Shown here piece after piece: positions 22,858 to 33,181 of a DNA stretch of 64,000 bases. The stretch is from positions 5,140,383 through 5,204,382 of the forward strand of contig JYIP02000004.1 of the NCBI GenBank assembly GCA_001051155.2, read 5' to 3'. Position 1 is the first letter of the stretch. Every line of letters begins with the position of its first letter. Under the pieces are notes generated by a model. The model saw only the letters and a list, made by a program, of their open reading frames with translations, ran no database searches and had not been told where the DNA came from. This stretch comes from Chrysoporthe austroafricana (taxonomy: Eukaryota > Ascomycota > Sordariomycetes > Diaporthales > Cryphonectriaceae). Both the position numbers and the translations under genes were made by a program.

Positions 22858-24882
22858 GGGGCCGCCGGGGAGCGCTGGGCCACGAGTAATCAACATGACG
22901 TCGACGACCACACGCGAAACATAGTTCTTTTCGTGTATGATTCTTTTTCTTCCTCTTTTTTAATGATATACTTTTTTTTTTAGTCTACCTTTCCGTGGGC
23001 CGTGGTGCCTACCGCAAGATGCCTCCCACACGACATTCCGGAGGGAAGAGGCGCGGGCGGCTGGGGAGCACGCGTGCATCATCAGCAGCACCACGGCAGA
23101 GACGTCGGTCACTTCTTGATACATAGCAGTCGGGAGAAGAAAGAAAAATTCACGAATAGCATGGTGGAAGGTAATAGGCCCCAAAACCGTCCGGTCCTTC
23201 TGAACGCGAAGTGCGAAGGTTTTAGGATTCTGGCCGAGAGGGCTGCGCTATGGGTCCTCTGCCGCCTCTGTAACTTAGCCGCAGGGCGCAGGCGAAGAGC
23301 TCGGAAATTGAAAAGACTTGTTCACAACCGTCCCGATTGATATGCTGCTCATCCCTGGTCCCGTGCCTGACGTACCTACAGCGATCCAGAACCCCACGAG
23401 GCGCTACGTGCCCCCGTGTGTCACGCTGCCATGCCGGCCCCCTTCCCTGGCGCCGTTCGAGCACCGGCGCGGTACTACCCTAGGTGCACACCATCGTAGG
23501 CGCATGCCATGTAGTACTATTATGCTCGCGAGGCTGAGCCCGCTACACCTACATAGACTTACATAGACTTGCATAGTATGGGGAGCCGGCGAGACGGGTG
23601 GGGCCCCGGCGCGGTGCCCGGTGTGGGTCTCTGCGATACTCAGTAAATAAAGAAGACACAAGAAGAGCTGCAGTAGGGCTGTCTGATCTGACCTGGCCTT
23701 GCCTGGCCTGACATGACTGGCCTTGGACAGCAAGGCTATGCGCATCACACAGGAGGGAGGACATCTAGGTAGTTGGCGTAAGGGTACCTAGTCATTATTA
23801 ATCGCCTGCTTACATGCGTGGTAGGGCTATGTACAGCAGGCGGTTCAGGCAGTTAGGTAGGTAAGTACCGGAGCAGGTGGCCAAGTACCCAGCATTACTA
23901 CCGTAGCATACATAGCAGGAGACAGCGCTGTGTTCAGGGCGCCTCTCCATCGCGCGTGCGCCCCCCATGTCGCCCCCTCCCCAGCACGGGCGGACGGCGC
24001 AGCTCCACAGGGGGCTGCGGAGAGCCGCCGATAGGCAGCCTAGCGCTGTCTGCCCAGTACTGGGTACTGTACATACGTACTGAGGACTGAGTACTGAGTA
24101 CTGAGTACTGGGTGGGTACTGGGTACTGGGTGGGCGCTGCTGCTGGGCACGTTAAACTTGCAGCAACCTCACCACTGCCTACCTAGTGCTGCTGTACCGT
24201 GGTACAACATCCTGCCCGGTACCTATCACCTATCGGAGCAGCCAGTCAGAACCTTATCTGGAAACCTCCTTCTCTTGTTCTTTACCTTACACATCACAAT
24301 CACATCACAGCGCACTCTTCTCTCCGCCTCTCTCTCTGCGCGCCGACGAGGAGCTGCTGCCACCACCACCACGACGTCCATCGCCACCACCAGGCAGTCA
24401 GTACTCACTCCTCCTCCTCCTCCTCCTCCTCCCCCCTCCTTCCGCGATGGGTGACGAGGGGCTTGAGCATGGGCTTGGGCATGGGCATGGGCACGGGCAC
24501 GGGGAGGAAGGCCGTGCCAAGACGAGGGTGAGTGGCTCGCCGTCGTGATCGCTGTGGCAGCTATATTATACTATCACCTGCAACCGTACGATCCTGCAGG
24601 CGCCCCGTTCCTGGATTTTATCCGGCATGGAGGCGTCCATCTGCCAAGACCAGCTCGACCCTGCCGAGGGTCGGGCGAGAACTCTATTAACGGCCGCCGA
24701 GGGGGGGTTGCACAGCTGGGTCGCACCACTAGAGGTCCTCGGCGTCTGTTCTTCCGTCCCTCTCTCCCTCCTCGTCGGGCAGATATAGAGATATAGATGG
24801 TCCCACGCCGGCCCCGACACCAGCTGGCCCCGTTCACGCCTGTTGGCCGTGATACCGTCGTCACGCTCCTCACACGATACTG
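22858..24882. other. Intergenic, no gene supported
   Basis: The first 150 bp look like the AT-rich 3' UTR of the GH16 gene. Further on are (GTACTGA/GGGTACT)n copies at about 24058-24130, a (CTC)n tract at about 24405-24440, a GGGCATG repeat at about 24468-24500, and promoter sequence for the next gene. Confidence 0.6.
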
Positions 24883-26233
24883 ATGCTGATGCTGCCTACA
24901 CTCCCCCTCCGTACTATCCTTGCTGCCGCCCTGGCCGCGGCGGCGGCGGCAGCGGCAGCAGCGGCTCCTGCTCCTGCTGGCAGCAGGGACCCGGGGGACT
25001 GGAAGGCTGACACTCGTGATGGCGCAAAGAAGAAGATCCTGATCGGGGGTGGCCCTACAGGGATGGTTGGTGCCGCCGACTTCGACGGCGAGAGCTTCGA
25101 CATCGTCGCCAACTACACCGTCCCCGGCACCTCCGCTAGCTGGCTGCTCTTCAAGGAACCCAACCTGCTGTACGCCGTCGACGAGAACAGCAACACCACT
25201 AGGCTCTTCAATGTGAGTTTCCCTCTTCCCCAGGCCCAGGCCCAGGCCCAGGCCCAGGCCCAGGCCGAGGGCCGTCGCGGCGGGATCCGCTGACAGGCCC
25301 GTCCAGTTCGACCCCGACACCAACGACCTGGCGCTGGTCCAGAACGCCACGGGGTCGTCCGGCGTCGTGTTCCTCGAGTTCAACCTGGACAAGTCCGTCA
25401 TGGTCGGCGCCGCGTTCGGCGAGGGCCAGGTCGACGTGTGGGATCTCGACGGCACGGACGGCACCATGACGCTCAGGAAGCAGATCCCCGCCGGCGGCGA
25501 CCCGGGTCCCGTCGTCGGCCGGCAGGACAGCCCCCACCCCCACGAGGCCCTCCTCGACCCCACCGGCCAGTTCTTTGTCGTCCCCGACCTGGGCACCGAC
25601 ACGCTGCTCGTCATCGACACCAAGGACTTCGACATCCAGAGCCGCGTCACCATCGACCCGCCCGGCGCCGGGCCCCGCCACGGCTCCTTCTTCCCCCTCG
25701 GCACCGGCGGCCCCGCCACGCACTTCTTCCTCGCCTGCGAGATTGCCAGCCTGGTCAAGGTCTTCGAGCTGGACTACACCGCCGGCGGCGGCCTCGCCTT
25801 CCGGGAGGTCCAGTCCCGCAGCACCTTCGGCAGCGACACCCCGCCCGCCAACGCCACTACCGCCTCCGCCGGCGAGCTCGTCATCGCCGCCGACAACAAG
25901 AACCTCTACGTCTCGAACCGCCTGACCGGCAACACGACCGACAGCATATCGCACTTCTCCATCGACACCGCCCTCGAGGAGCCCCTCAGCTTCGTGGACC
26001 AGATCAGCTCCGGCGGCCTCGTCCCGCGCATGTTCTCCCTCTCCAAGGACGACGGTGTCTTGTTCTCCACGAACCAGGACGGCGAGAACGGGCTGCTGGC
26101 GTTCGCCAGGGACACGGAGACGGGCAGCCTGGCGGAGGAGCCTATCGCGACGGTCGCGCGGGAACAGTTCGGCGCGCCGAACCTCGGGCCGCAGTTCGTG
26201 ATGGAGGTTGGCGAGAAGGGCAGCAACTCTTGA
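24883..26233 (+). CDS. Secreted lactonase-family seven-bladed beta-propeller protein
   Basis: Exons 24883-25212 and 25307-26233; 418 aa. The N-terminus is a clear signal peptide (MLMLPTLPLRTILAA, then a long poly-Ala stretch), followed by ILIGGGPTGMVGAADFDG. Features of the 6-phosphogluconolactonase/carboxy-muconate cyclase-like family (Lactonase Pfam type): QDSPHPHEALLDPTGQF, VVPDLGTDTLLVI, GPRHGSFFP, NLYVSNR, and GLVPRMFSLSKDDG near the end, each corresponding to propeller blade edges. The family hydrolyses or binds lactones, but many secreted fungal members have no known substrate. Several N-glycosylation sequons (NYT, NTT, NAT). The intron carries a CCCAGG hexanucleotide array (about 25228-25266). 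ATG 24883 is used; the second Met (MLM) is two codons on. Confidence 0.88.
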
Positions 26234-26822
26234 GGCGCAGATCTGCCCGGCACGGTGCGGCACGGCACGGCAGGGGGTGGCAGCGCAGGGTGTTCCGGCT
26301 CTCAACAATAGATTAGATTTCTCTGGCGTCGAGAAGGGGATCGTGAGCGTGTTGCTTAGAGGCACCTAGTGAACCTACCGCCGAGGGTTGGAGGCCGCTG
26401 CTATCGGCCCCAGCAGCACCTATGTAGCGCGCGTAAATCTTAACCCTATCGAGAGGCTCTAACCACCTTGGCACCTGGTAATGGTAATCAGGGCAACACC
26501 GGGCGACTCCTAAGAAGCGGATCACGACGGCCCGTGGACGGGTACTAAGTACGAGGTCTCAGCGTTGCTGCCGGGATTGCTGATTGTGAGCCGATGACGG
26601 AGTAAATGCCTGCCGAGCCGGCCCTGTATATATACATACATATATACATATATCTGTGTGTGTGTCTCTGTGTGTGTGTATATGTCTGCTCGGCAGCATC
26701 ACGCACGGCACGCCTGCGCCCCCGACCACACCTCAACAGCGACAGCCGCAACCCCCAGAGCCCTGGACTCCTCACGGCTTACAGCACAAGCACCTCCAGC
26801 GGCCACAAGGCAGGCCGCCAAG
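26234..26822. promoter_or_regulatory. Intergenic: 3' UTR of lactonase gene and promoter of aldolase gene
   Basis: Contains TATATATACATACATATATACATATAT at about 26625-26652 followed by a (GT)n tract, about 170-200 bp before the next ATG: a plausible TATA-type core promoter region. No gene seen. Confidence 0.45.
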
Positions 26823-27938
26823 ATGTACGACCCCAAGGTGGGCGATGCCGTCGCCTCCCTCGATACGCCCTCCATGATCGTCGACCTGGACCTCATGGAA
26901 TCCAACATCGACAAGCTCATGTCGCAGCTGCTGCCCACGGGCGTCAGCATCCGGCCCCACCTCAAGACCACCAAGTCGGCCGTGCTCGCCCGCCGCCTCC
27001 AGGACGCCGGCGCGACGGGCGGCTGCGTCGCCAAGCTCTCCGAGGCGGAGGCCATCTGCGCGCGGGGGTTTGACGACCTCCTCATCACCTGCGTCATCGT
27101 CGGGCCCGCCAAGGTCCAGCGGCTGGTCGAGCTGTTCCGGCGCCACCGGCGGCTGCGCATCGTGGTGGACGACGCCGGCGCAGCGGGCGCGATCGACGAG
27201 GCGCTGGGCCGCGCGGGGTTCGACCCGGCGCGCGAGGACGAGCGGCTGACGACGCTGGTGGACCTCGACGTCGGCCTGCACCGCACGGGCGTGCAGCCGG
27301 GCGCGCCGGCGCGGGAGCTGGCGCGGCGCGTCGCGGGGCTGCGGCACCTGCGGCTGGCCGGCGTCCAGGGGTACGAGGGCCACATCCAGCACGTGCACGG
27401 GCTGGAGGCGAGGAGGGCCATGTGCCTCGCGTCCATGGCCGTCCTGACGTCCACGGCCGAGGACCTTCGGCGGCAGGGGCACGACATCCAGGTGGTCACG
27501 ACCGGCGGGACCGGCACCGCCGAGTTCTGCGCCGCTGTGCCCGGCGTCACTGAGGTGCAGCCCGGCTCGTTCCTGTTCATGGACACGGACTACCGCAACG
27601 CGGTGGGCACCTTCTACGCCAACAGCCTGACGATCCTGTCGACGGTGCTGAGCCGGCAGGGCCCCAAGACGGTCACCATCGACGCAGGGCTCAAGTCGCT
27701 GACGACCGACAGCGGGCTGGCCGAGGCCAGGGAGCCCGGCTACACGTACGGCGTGCTGGGCGACGAGCACGGCTCGCTGACGTGGGAGGACGGCCCCGGC
27801 CTCGAGATCGGCGACCGCGTCGAGATGGTCCCCAGCCACATCGACCCGACCATCAACCTCCACGATGTCTACTACGCGCACCGCAAGGGCGTGATCGAGG
27901 AGATCTGGGCCGTCGACGCCAGGGGCAAGGTCCAGTGA
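26823..27938 (+). CDS. D-threonine aldolase-type PLP enzyme (fold-type III, alanine racemase N-terminal fold)
   Basis: Single exon, 371 aa, close to bacterial D-threonine aldolases (about 377 aa). N-terminal LDTPSMIVDLDLMESNI and IRPHLKTTKS match the family; Lys48 in HLK is the predicted PLP Schiff-base lysine. VTTGGTGT is the phosphate-binding Gly-rich loop and PGSFLFMDTDY a conserved block. Near the C-terminus PSHIDPTINLHD carries the metal site: His339-x-Asp341. From family knowledge, His/Asp is the D-threonine aldolase pattern whereas eukaryotic D-serine dehydratase (DSD1) has His/Cys, so I favour D-threonine (or 3-hydroxy-D-amino acid) aldolase or a relative: D-threonine to glycine plus acetaldehyde. 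The frame is open upstream, but ATG 26823 gives the family's normal N-terminus. Cytosolic by appearance. Confidence 0.9.
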   Translation: MYDPKVGDAVASLDTPSMIVDLDLMESNIDKLMSQLLPTGVSIRPHLKTTKSAVLARRLQDAGATGGCVAKLSEAEAICARGFDDLLITCVIVGPAKVQRLVELFRRHRRLRIVVDDAGAAGAIDEALGRAGFDPAREDERLTTLVDLDVGLHRTGVQPGAPARELARRVAGLRHLRLAGVQGYEGHIQHVHGLEARRAMCLASMAVLTSTAEDLRRQGHDIQVVTTGGTGTAEFCAAVPGVTEVQPGSFLFMDTDYRNAVGTFYANSLTILSTVLSRQGPKTVTIDAGLKSLTTDSGLAEAREPGYTYGVLGDEHGSLTWEDGPGLEIGDRVEMVPSHIDPTINLHDVYYAHRKGVIEEIWAVDARGKVQ

Positions 27939-28863
27939 GCACTGAGCAGGGCCGGCGTAGCAGAGAGTATCCTAGGTAGTTCGTATCTGAGCCTGCAACA
28001 GCCCGCTGTCCTGCCCCTAACGTGACTGACGGCCTACGTGAGAGTCTTTATGCAGGCTCGCCGCTTGTGAGTGTCCCGTCCCAGCACGGCCTGGCCTCGG
28101 GCCAGGGTCGTCCTGAGGGCTGAGGGGATTCGAGAGAAAAAAAGCCAAGAGGACGGAGGGGTCCCCTCACCCAGCACACCAGCATTGCGATAGTCTCTCT
28201 CCCTACGCTGACCCTCAAGACCTCCGACTTTCTTCTTCTCTTCTCCCTCGAGTACCGAAGTAGCCGAGCGATCGGGTTCAACCTGTGGTCCACTTCGAAT
28301 GCGCGCCTTCTTACCTGCTACGCCTGCAGCGCCCACACCTCCAGCCTCGCCTGTCTACCCTCGTGACTACCACCACAGCCTTCCCCCTTCTCGTCTCACT
28401 TCTTCCTCAGATAGCACCCAGCTGAGCATCTCGAGGATATTTTACACATTCAGACTTCCCAGCAGCCCCTCCTTCGGCGCTCCTTCCTGCGCACTGAAGG
28501 CCGTGTCGATATCTTGACCTCCGAGTCGAAGGCACTCACGTCGTCGACCGACGTTCAGGTCCCCTCCTTGTGCCCAGCATCTCACCGCCTCGTCCTCGAG
28601 GACCTGGCGGCATATAGAGAGCATTCTTCTTGAAGCTTCTGTATTCCTTTCCTAGAGGCCTGCTCCTGACTTTCCCCTCACTTGCCGAGTCGAATATCCC
28701 TAAGTCGCCCGCCGAGAAACCAAGGTGAGTTGTATACCTGACGTTAGTTTTGCACCTCATCACGTATTCCGATTCCACCCTCTCCAATCCGTTCAGCTGA
28801 TATCCTCTTCTTGCTTTGAACTAGGGCTTTCTCCAGCAACAGCGCCCTAACCTTCTCGTCAAG
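27939..28863. other. Intergenic with a probable 5' UTR intron of the ankyrin-deaminase gene
   Basis: AAG|GTGAGT at 28725 and TTGAACTAG at about 28816-28824 delimit a 100-bp candidate intron just upstream of the ATG at 28864. The rest is pyrimidine-rich leader; no gene seen. Confidence 0.5.
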
Positions 28864-30562
28864 ATGGCGGCCAATTTGATCCCTGCTGCCAACATCGCGC
28901 AGAGTGGCCTGTCAGCGCTGCATATCGCCGTGATCCAAGGCGATCGCAGACAAGTCGCCAACCTGCTTTCCGAAGGGGAATACGGAGTCAACCAGCCGAC
29001 TTCACGTCGAGTAATTCCTGTGATGCTGGCGTGCCTCTACGGCCACTTGGACATTTTTTGTTTGCTTTTTAGCAGACATGCCTCTCTTGACAAAACGGAC
29101 GACCTTGGCCTCTCGGCTGCTGACTACGTCAAAGACCTGAGAATCACGGAGGAGCTCCTGGCAGAGTACCGGGACTTGGCTAAGAAGCCGCCCAGCCGTT
29201 CGGGTCGCCAGCTTATCGCTCTTCTCCTGAAAGGTCTCAAAAGGAACCTCAAACGCCATCACTCTGGCTGTAGGAAGAAGGAGGAGGACCCTGCAGATGC
29301 TCTGGCTGAACAGCACGAACTTGATACTCGGACTGTATTCCTGCGAAAAGGCAGAACTTTGGAGATCTGCGAGGTCCGGGTCCTTGCCCGCGTCGACCTT
29401 GATATTGACCTAGACAGGAAGAGCGTTGCCGTCTGCAGGCAAGATGAGAGTGGCTTCCAGACGCTGGCGGTCTCAGGATGGAAGGGAGTCGAGGGCAGAC
29501 AGATGTTCAACATCAACAAAGTGCTCGACAACAAGAGGTACTCGGCCCTGGTACGTCGTGTCTGTCAGGCTATTGGCGCCGATCTTCACGGCCATTTTCT
29601 AGACGGCGTAAGACCAACCCCGAGCCTTTCAGGCGGACAAGAAGAACTGACCAGGACGCAGAGATTTGAAGGCAGCCCATCTGAGCAGCGCGGCTCGTTT
29701 CTAGCTGCGCACGCAGAAAAGTCCATCGCGGTCAGTGCGATGGAGGAAGCAGCTTCACTGCTCGGACTGGGAGATATCACCGCCGAGGAGACCATAGAGG
29801 AGCTGAAGAGAAGGCTACCCTCACGCTGGCGGCGTCCATTGGTCGTATACATAGACCACACTCCTTGTCTCAATTGTCTAAGGGTAAAGTTTTATCACCC
29901 AGTACGTATCTGGTCCGCATGTACTAACTCTTCATTTCGCGCAGTTTCTCAACCTCGTGTATGAGAAGACAGGCATCCGGTGCCTCACCCGGCGGGTCGA
30001 ATGGTTCGTAGCCGGGGAGAGGAGAAAACTCCGGCAGTACGATGGACGCTGCGTTGAAATGGAGGATCCGGAGGCGGTCGAGGACGAGGTCGCTGATGGC
30101 GAGGAGGGCGGCTCGATCCATCTGTCTCGAGACCTCTCTGATACTGATGACAGCGATTCGGCTACGCTACAGCAGACATCCAGACCGCCGACGCCCTCGG
30201 GCGAGGGTCCTAGCGGCGACATCTCGCCGCCGTTACTACGAATGCCCTTCACGTACCCAAAACGAGGCTCCCCAGTTCTCGAGGATCCGTCGCTGGACGG
30301 CACTAGCCCGTGTAATCCTACGAGAGACTCGGGCAACTCGGACTCGCGACTTTCCAGGACATTGCCCACGCCCCAATCCATGAACAAGACGCGCGGTCTG
30401 GCTGGTCCTCGGCTGAAAAGAAGGAGGGCTGCCGAGAGGGACAGGCCAGCAGACTGGCCACCTTTCCGACCTCTTCCATTCCACATCCCAATCAGGTCGA
30501 TGACTAGACTGTCGGAGACGGGCGGCCAGGATCTCGTCCAGACTTTCTGCTGGGAGACGTAG
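28864..30562 (+). CDS. Ankyrin-repeat protein with zinc-dependent cytidine-deaminase-like domain
   Basis: Exons 28864-29883 and 29945-30562 with a 61-bp intron (GTAAAG, branch TACTAAC, GCAG); 545 aa. Residues about 15-100 are ankyrin-like: SGLSALHIAVIQGDRRQVAN, then VIPVMLACLYGHLDIFCLLF, then DDLGLSAADYV. A basic linker follows (KGLKRNLKRHH). Residues about 190-365 form a deaminase-type core: AHAEKSIAVSAMEEA supplies His283-Ala-Glu285, and DHTPCLNCLRFLNLVYEKTG (across the splice site) supplies Cys335 and Cys338, the classical H-x-E ... P-C-x-x-C zinc/proton-shuttle pattern. The tail is acidic then Ser/Pro-rich, ending in a basic motif (KRRRAAERDR). The closest families known to me are the DYW-like and OTT_1508-like nucleic-acid deaminases, some reported in fungi; HAEK-x-AV is reminiscent of the DYW motif. 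Substrate (RNA, DNA or nucleotide) is unknown. Confidence 0.85.
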
Positions 30563-31205
30563 GGCTGAGTCTTTAGTTGGGTTTCTACCGGCTGGGAGCA
30601 GACACGACGGGCGAGCCGACCCACTGCGGCTTGAAGCTGTTCTGCCCTCACGTCCACTGCGGACTTCGGACGGGCTCTTCCTGGAGCAGTCGCAGGCTAT
30701 ACTGGTGTCCCGTCTTGTTTTCATCTCTATCAGCCATTCTCTTGGGGGAGGGGAGGGGAGGTATCTCAAAAGTTCTGTTGTTTGTATTCGACGCGAAAGG
30801 GGCTCCTGGCCGCCTGAGAGCCCATGCGAACAGTCAACCTTCATTACCATAATTACTGGGAGACAGGATGGCCAGCATCAAGCTCTCGCAGAAGGTGGAA
30901 AACCCGTGTTTGGGAAAGGGAGGACGGGGTGAGGATGGGTTCTGGCTCCTGGTGCCTCAAGATGGTTTCTGCCGTGCTGCAAGGGTTCGGGTTGTGCCTC
31001 TGAGCGAAGCTGTGCGGAACATCATCCATAAATAGAGGCTCATTAGCAATTATCACCTTTCACAGACAAGACAGACCATCGCTACTGTAGGGGCTGCGCT
31101 GCCGACGCCGCCCTCGGCTGCTCACCGCCACCAGCAGGATCACACTCCTCGCCCTGCTCCGCCCTCACGAGTCGCCCGTCCCACACGCCGGGGGAGGCGC
31201 TCAGC
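30563..31205. other. Intergenic, no gene supported
   Basis: 3' region of the ankyrin-deaminase gene and promoter/leader of MDM10. The last 100 bp are C-rich and lead to the ATG at 31206. Confidence 0.55.
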
Positions 31206-31857
31206 ATGCGTGACTTCATCGACTACCTCCAGGAGGCCTTCATCAACGCCAGCGGGGGCAACACATATGACAACAGCGTGAGCCCCTCTGCCCGTGTGTC
31301 TTGTCCCGGGCGGCGCCGCTGACAACGCAGGCAGTACTCCAACCTCGACCTGACGGCGCGCTCCCTCCTGGGCTTCCAGACCCCTTCCGGCTCGCGCATT
31401 ACCCTCTCCTCCTTCGTGCGCCCCAGGTTCGGCACCAGCTACAGTATCGGCACCAAGGACGGCTGGATCTCCTACCTGTACTCCACGCGCCCGCTCAGCC
31501 CGGACACCGTCTCCAGCTCTGACAGGATCCCCCTGCCCAGCCTGCTCAGGTGCTACCGCCCCCTGTCCACCCACGCCATCCGCCATGCCGTCGGGCACAG
31601 CCTGGTGTACGGGCGGCTGTACCTACCGCAGTCCCGCCTGGAGGCCCTGCTCGCCACGCGGGTTTCGCCCGAGGTGAACCTGGCCCTGAGGGCCGTGAGC
31701 CAGGAGAGCCTGCGGCACGGCGGGACCGTGCTGGGCCTGGCGTCCTGGGACGACCCCGCCGGCCGCTTCGGCATCGAGACCCTCGCGTCCAGCGACGGCG
31801 GCGTGCTGGGCCTCCGGGGCCTGTGGAATGCGACAAACCCGGCGTCACCAGCAGAGC

Positions 31858-31904
<47 letters not shown>

Positions 31905-32741
31905 GCGTCCGAGCCGCCGCCGCCCCCTTCGTCGCACCCTACCGGACATCATAACGGCGGCGCCGCGACCGACGCCTCCACTGGGGACAAGGAGCGTATC
32001 AACGGCCGCTTCAGCGCCGGCGGGGAGATCTACTACGGCACATTGAACAAGAGCGGCGGCCTCAGCCTGGGTGGCCGGTTCCAGACGCTCCCGACGCACC
32101 ATGGCACCCCGCTCACCGCGACGCTGACGTTCAATCTGGTCGGCCACATGAGCGCGACCTATGCGGTGATGGCGGGCGACTGGACCCTGGCCTCGCAGTT
32201 CGGCTTCAACCTGTACAGCTACGAGAGCGACTGGGCGGTGGGCATGGAGCTGTGGAACAAGAAGAGGCCGCCGGTGGCCCCCGCCGGAGGGGTGGTGCCT
32301 ACTACCGAGGAGGAGGAGGCCGGGGAGAGACCGCTCGATGTACCGACGAGCGCGTTGGAAGTTGGTGGTGGCGAGGGCACGGCCGTGGCGGAGGCAGAGA
32401 CTATGGCGAACGAGCCCCTGGCACCTGCGACAGGACGAGCGCCGGCCGGGAGACCGAAAGAGCGCAGCTTCCAGGCGAAGATGGAGTGGAGGCTGGACGC
32501 TGATGACGAAGGCGCCCCTGCGGACACGGCCGCGCCAGATACGGTGGCCAGCACGGACAACCCGGAGGACGAGTTCCCGGGCGGCGTGCTCAGGTGTCGC
32601 TGCGACCAGAACATGAGGGTGGGGCTCATGTACGAAGGCCGGTACAAATCCCTCCTCTTCAGCCTAGGGACGGACGTGGACCTAAAGAAGCTAGACGCGC
32701 CGTTCGGGGGGGTCGGGCTGGCGGTCCAGTTCTCGTCGTGA
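31206..32741 (+). CDS. MDM10: Mdm10, mitochondrial outer-membrane beta-barrel (ERMES and SAM complexes)
   Basis: Exons 31206-31277 and 31335-32741; 492 aa. The 57-bp intron has two tandem acceptors (GCAGGCAG); only the second keeps frame and gives DNSYSNLDLTARSLLGF. N-terminal MRDFIDYLQEAFINASG and SGSRITLSSFVRPRFGTSYS-G are typical of Mdm10; the C-terminus ends in a beta-signal-like strand (PFGGVGLAVQFSS). Mdm10 is a porin-like barrel that anchors the ER-mitochondria ERMES tether (with Mmm1, Mdm12, Mdm34) and helps SAM assemble Tom40. Two insertions are species-specific: a poly-Ser run from an AGC microsatellite (31859-31900) followed by Pro/His-rich sequence, and an acidic Glu/Ala-rich loop (about 32290-32580). 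Convergent with RPS19. Confidence 0.95.
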
Positions 32742-33181
32742 GGCACGGGATACGACATTGCCCGTCGTCGTGGTATGTACCCGCGACTGTTGACGCTTGT
32801 GGCCCGTCTCTGGGTCTGCCATCGCATGCACCACATGTCCGCGGCTCTACAGGCAGCACCAGCATTGGTAGCATCGAACCGAGTGGCATAGAACAAGTCA
32901 TTAGGGCCAGTGTGATGCCTGTGCCCTGTTGTCGTGCTGGTCTTCAAACACTCGTGGCCACGTGTGACAGCTGTTTGGACACGAGATCTCGGATTCAACT
33001 TCCTGTCGTAGCATGGATCACTAGCATATGGGAGAAGCGGATCATTATTGACGTGGTATCATTTTCCCAAACCCGAGAACAAAGCATGACCAGTGACCAG
33101 AGACCAGATTCTGAGTGATCCATTTTAGACGCCTGTAAACGATCCGTGACATCCCTGCATCGCATTACCGTGATGACTAGC
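32742..33181. other. Intergenic between convergent MDM10 and RPS19
   Basis: Shared 3' UTR space of about 440 bp; no gene seen. Confidence 0.6.

Noticed and set aside
24883..30562. A secondary-metabolite cluster
   Set aside because: No polyketide synthase, NRPS, terpene cyclase, P450 or dedicated transporter; the genes appear unrelated.
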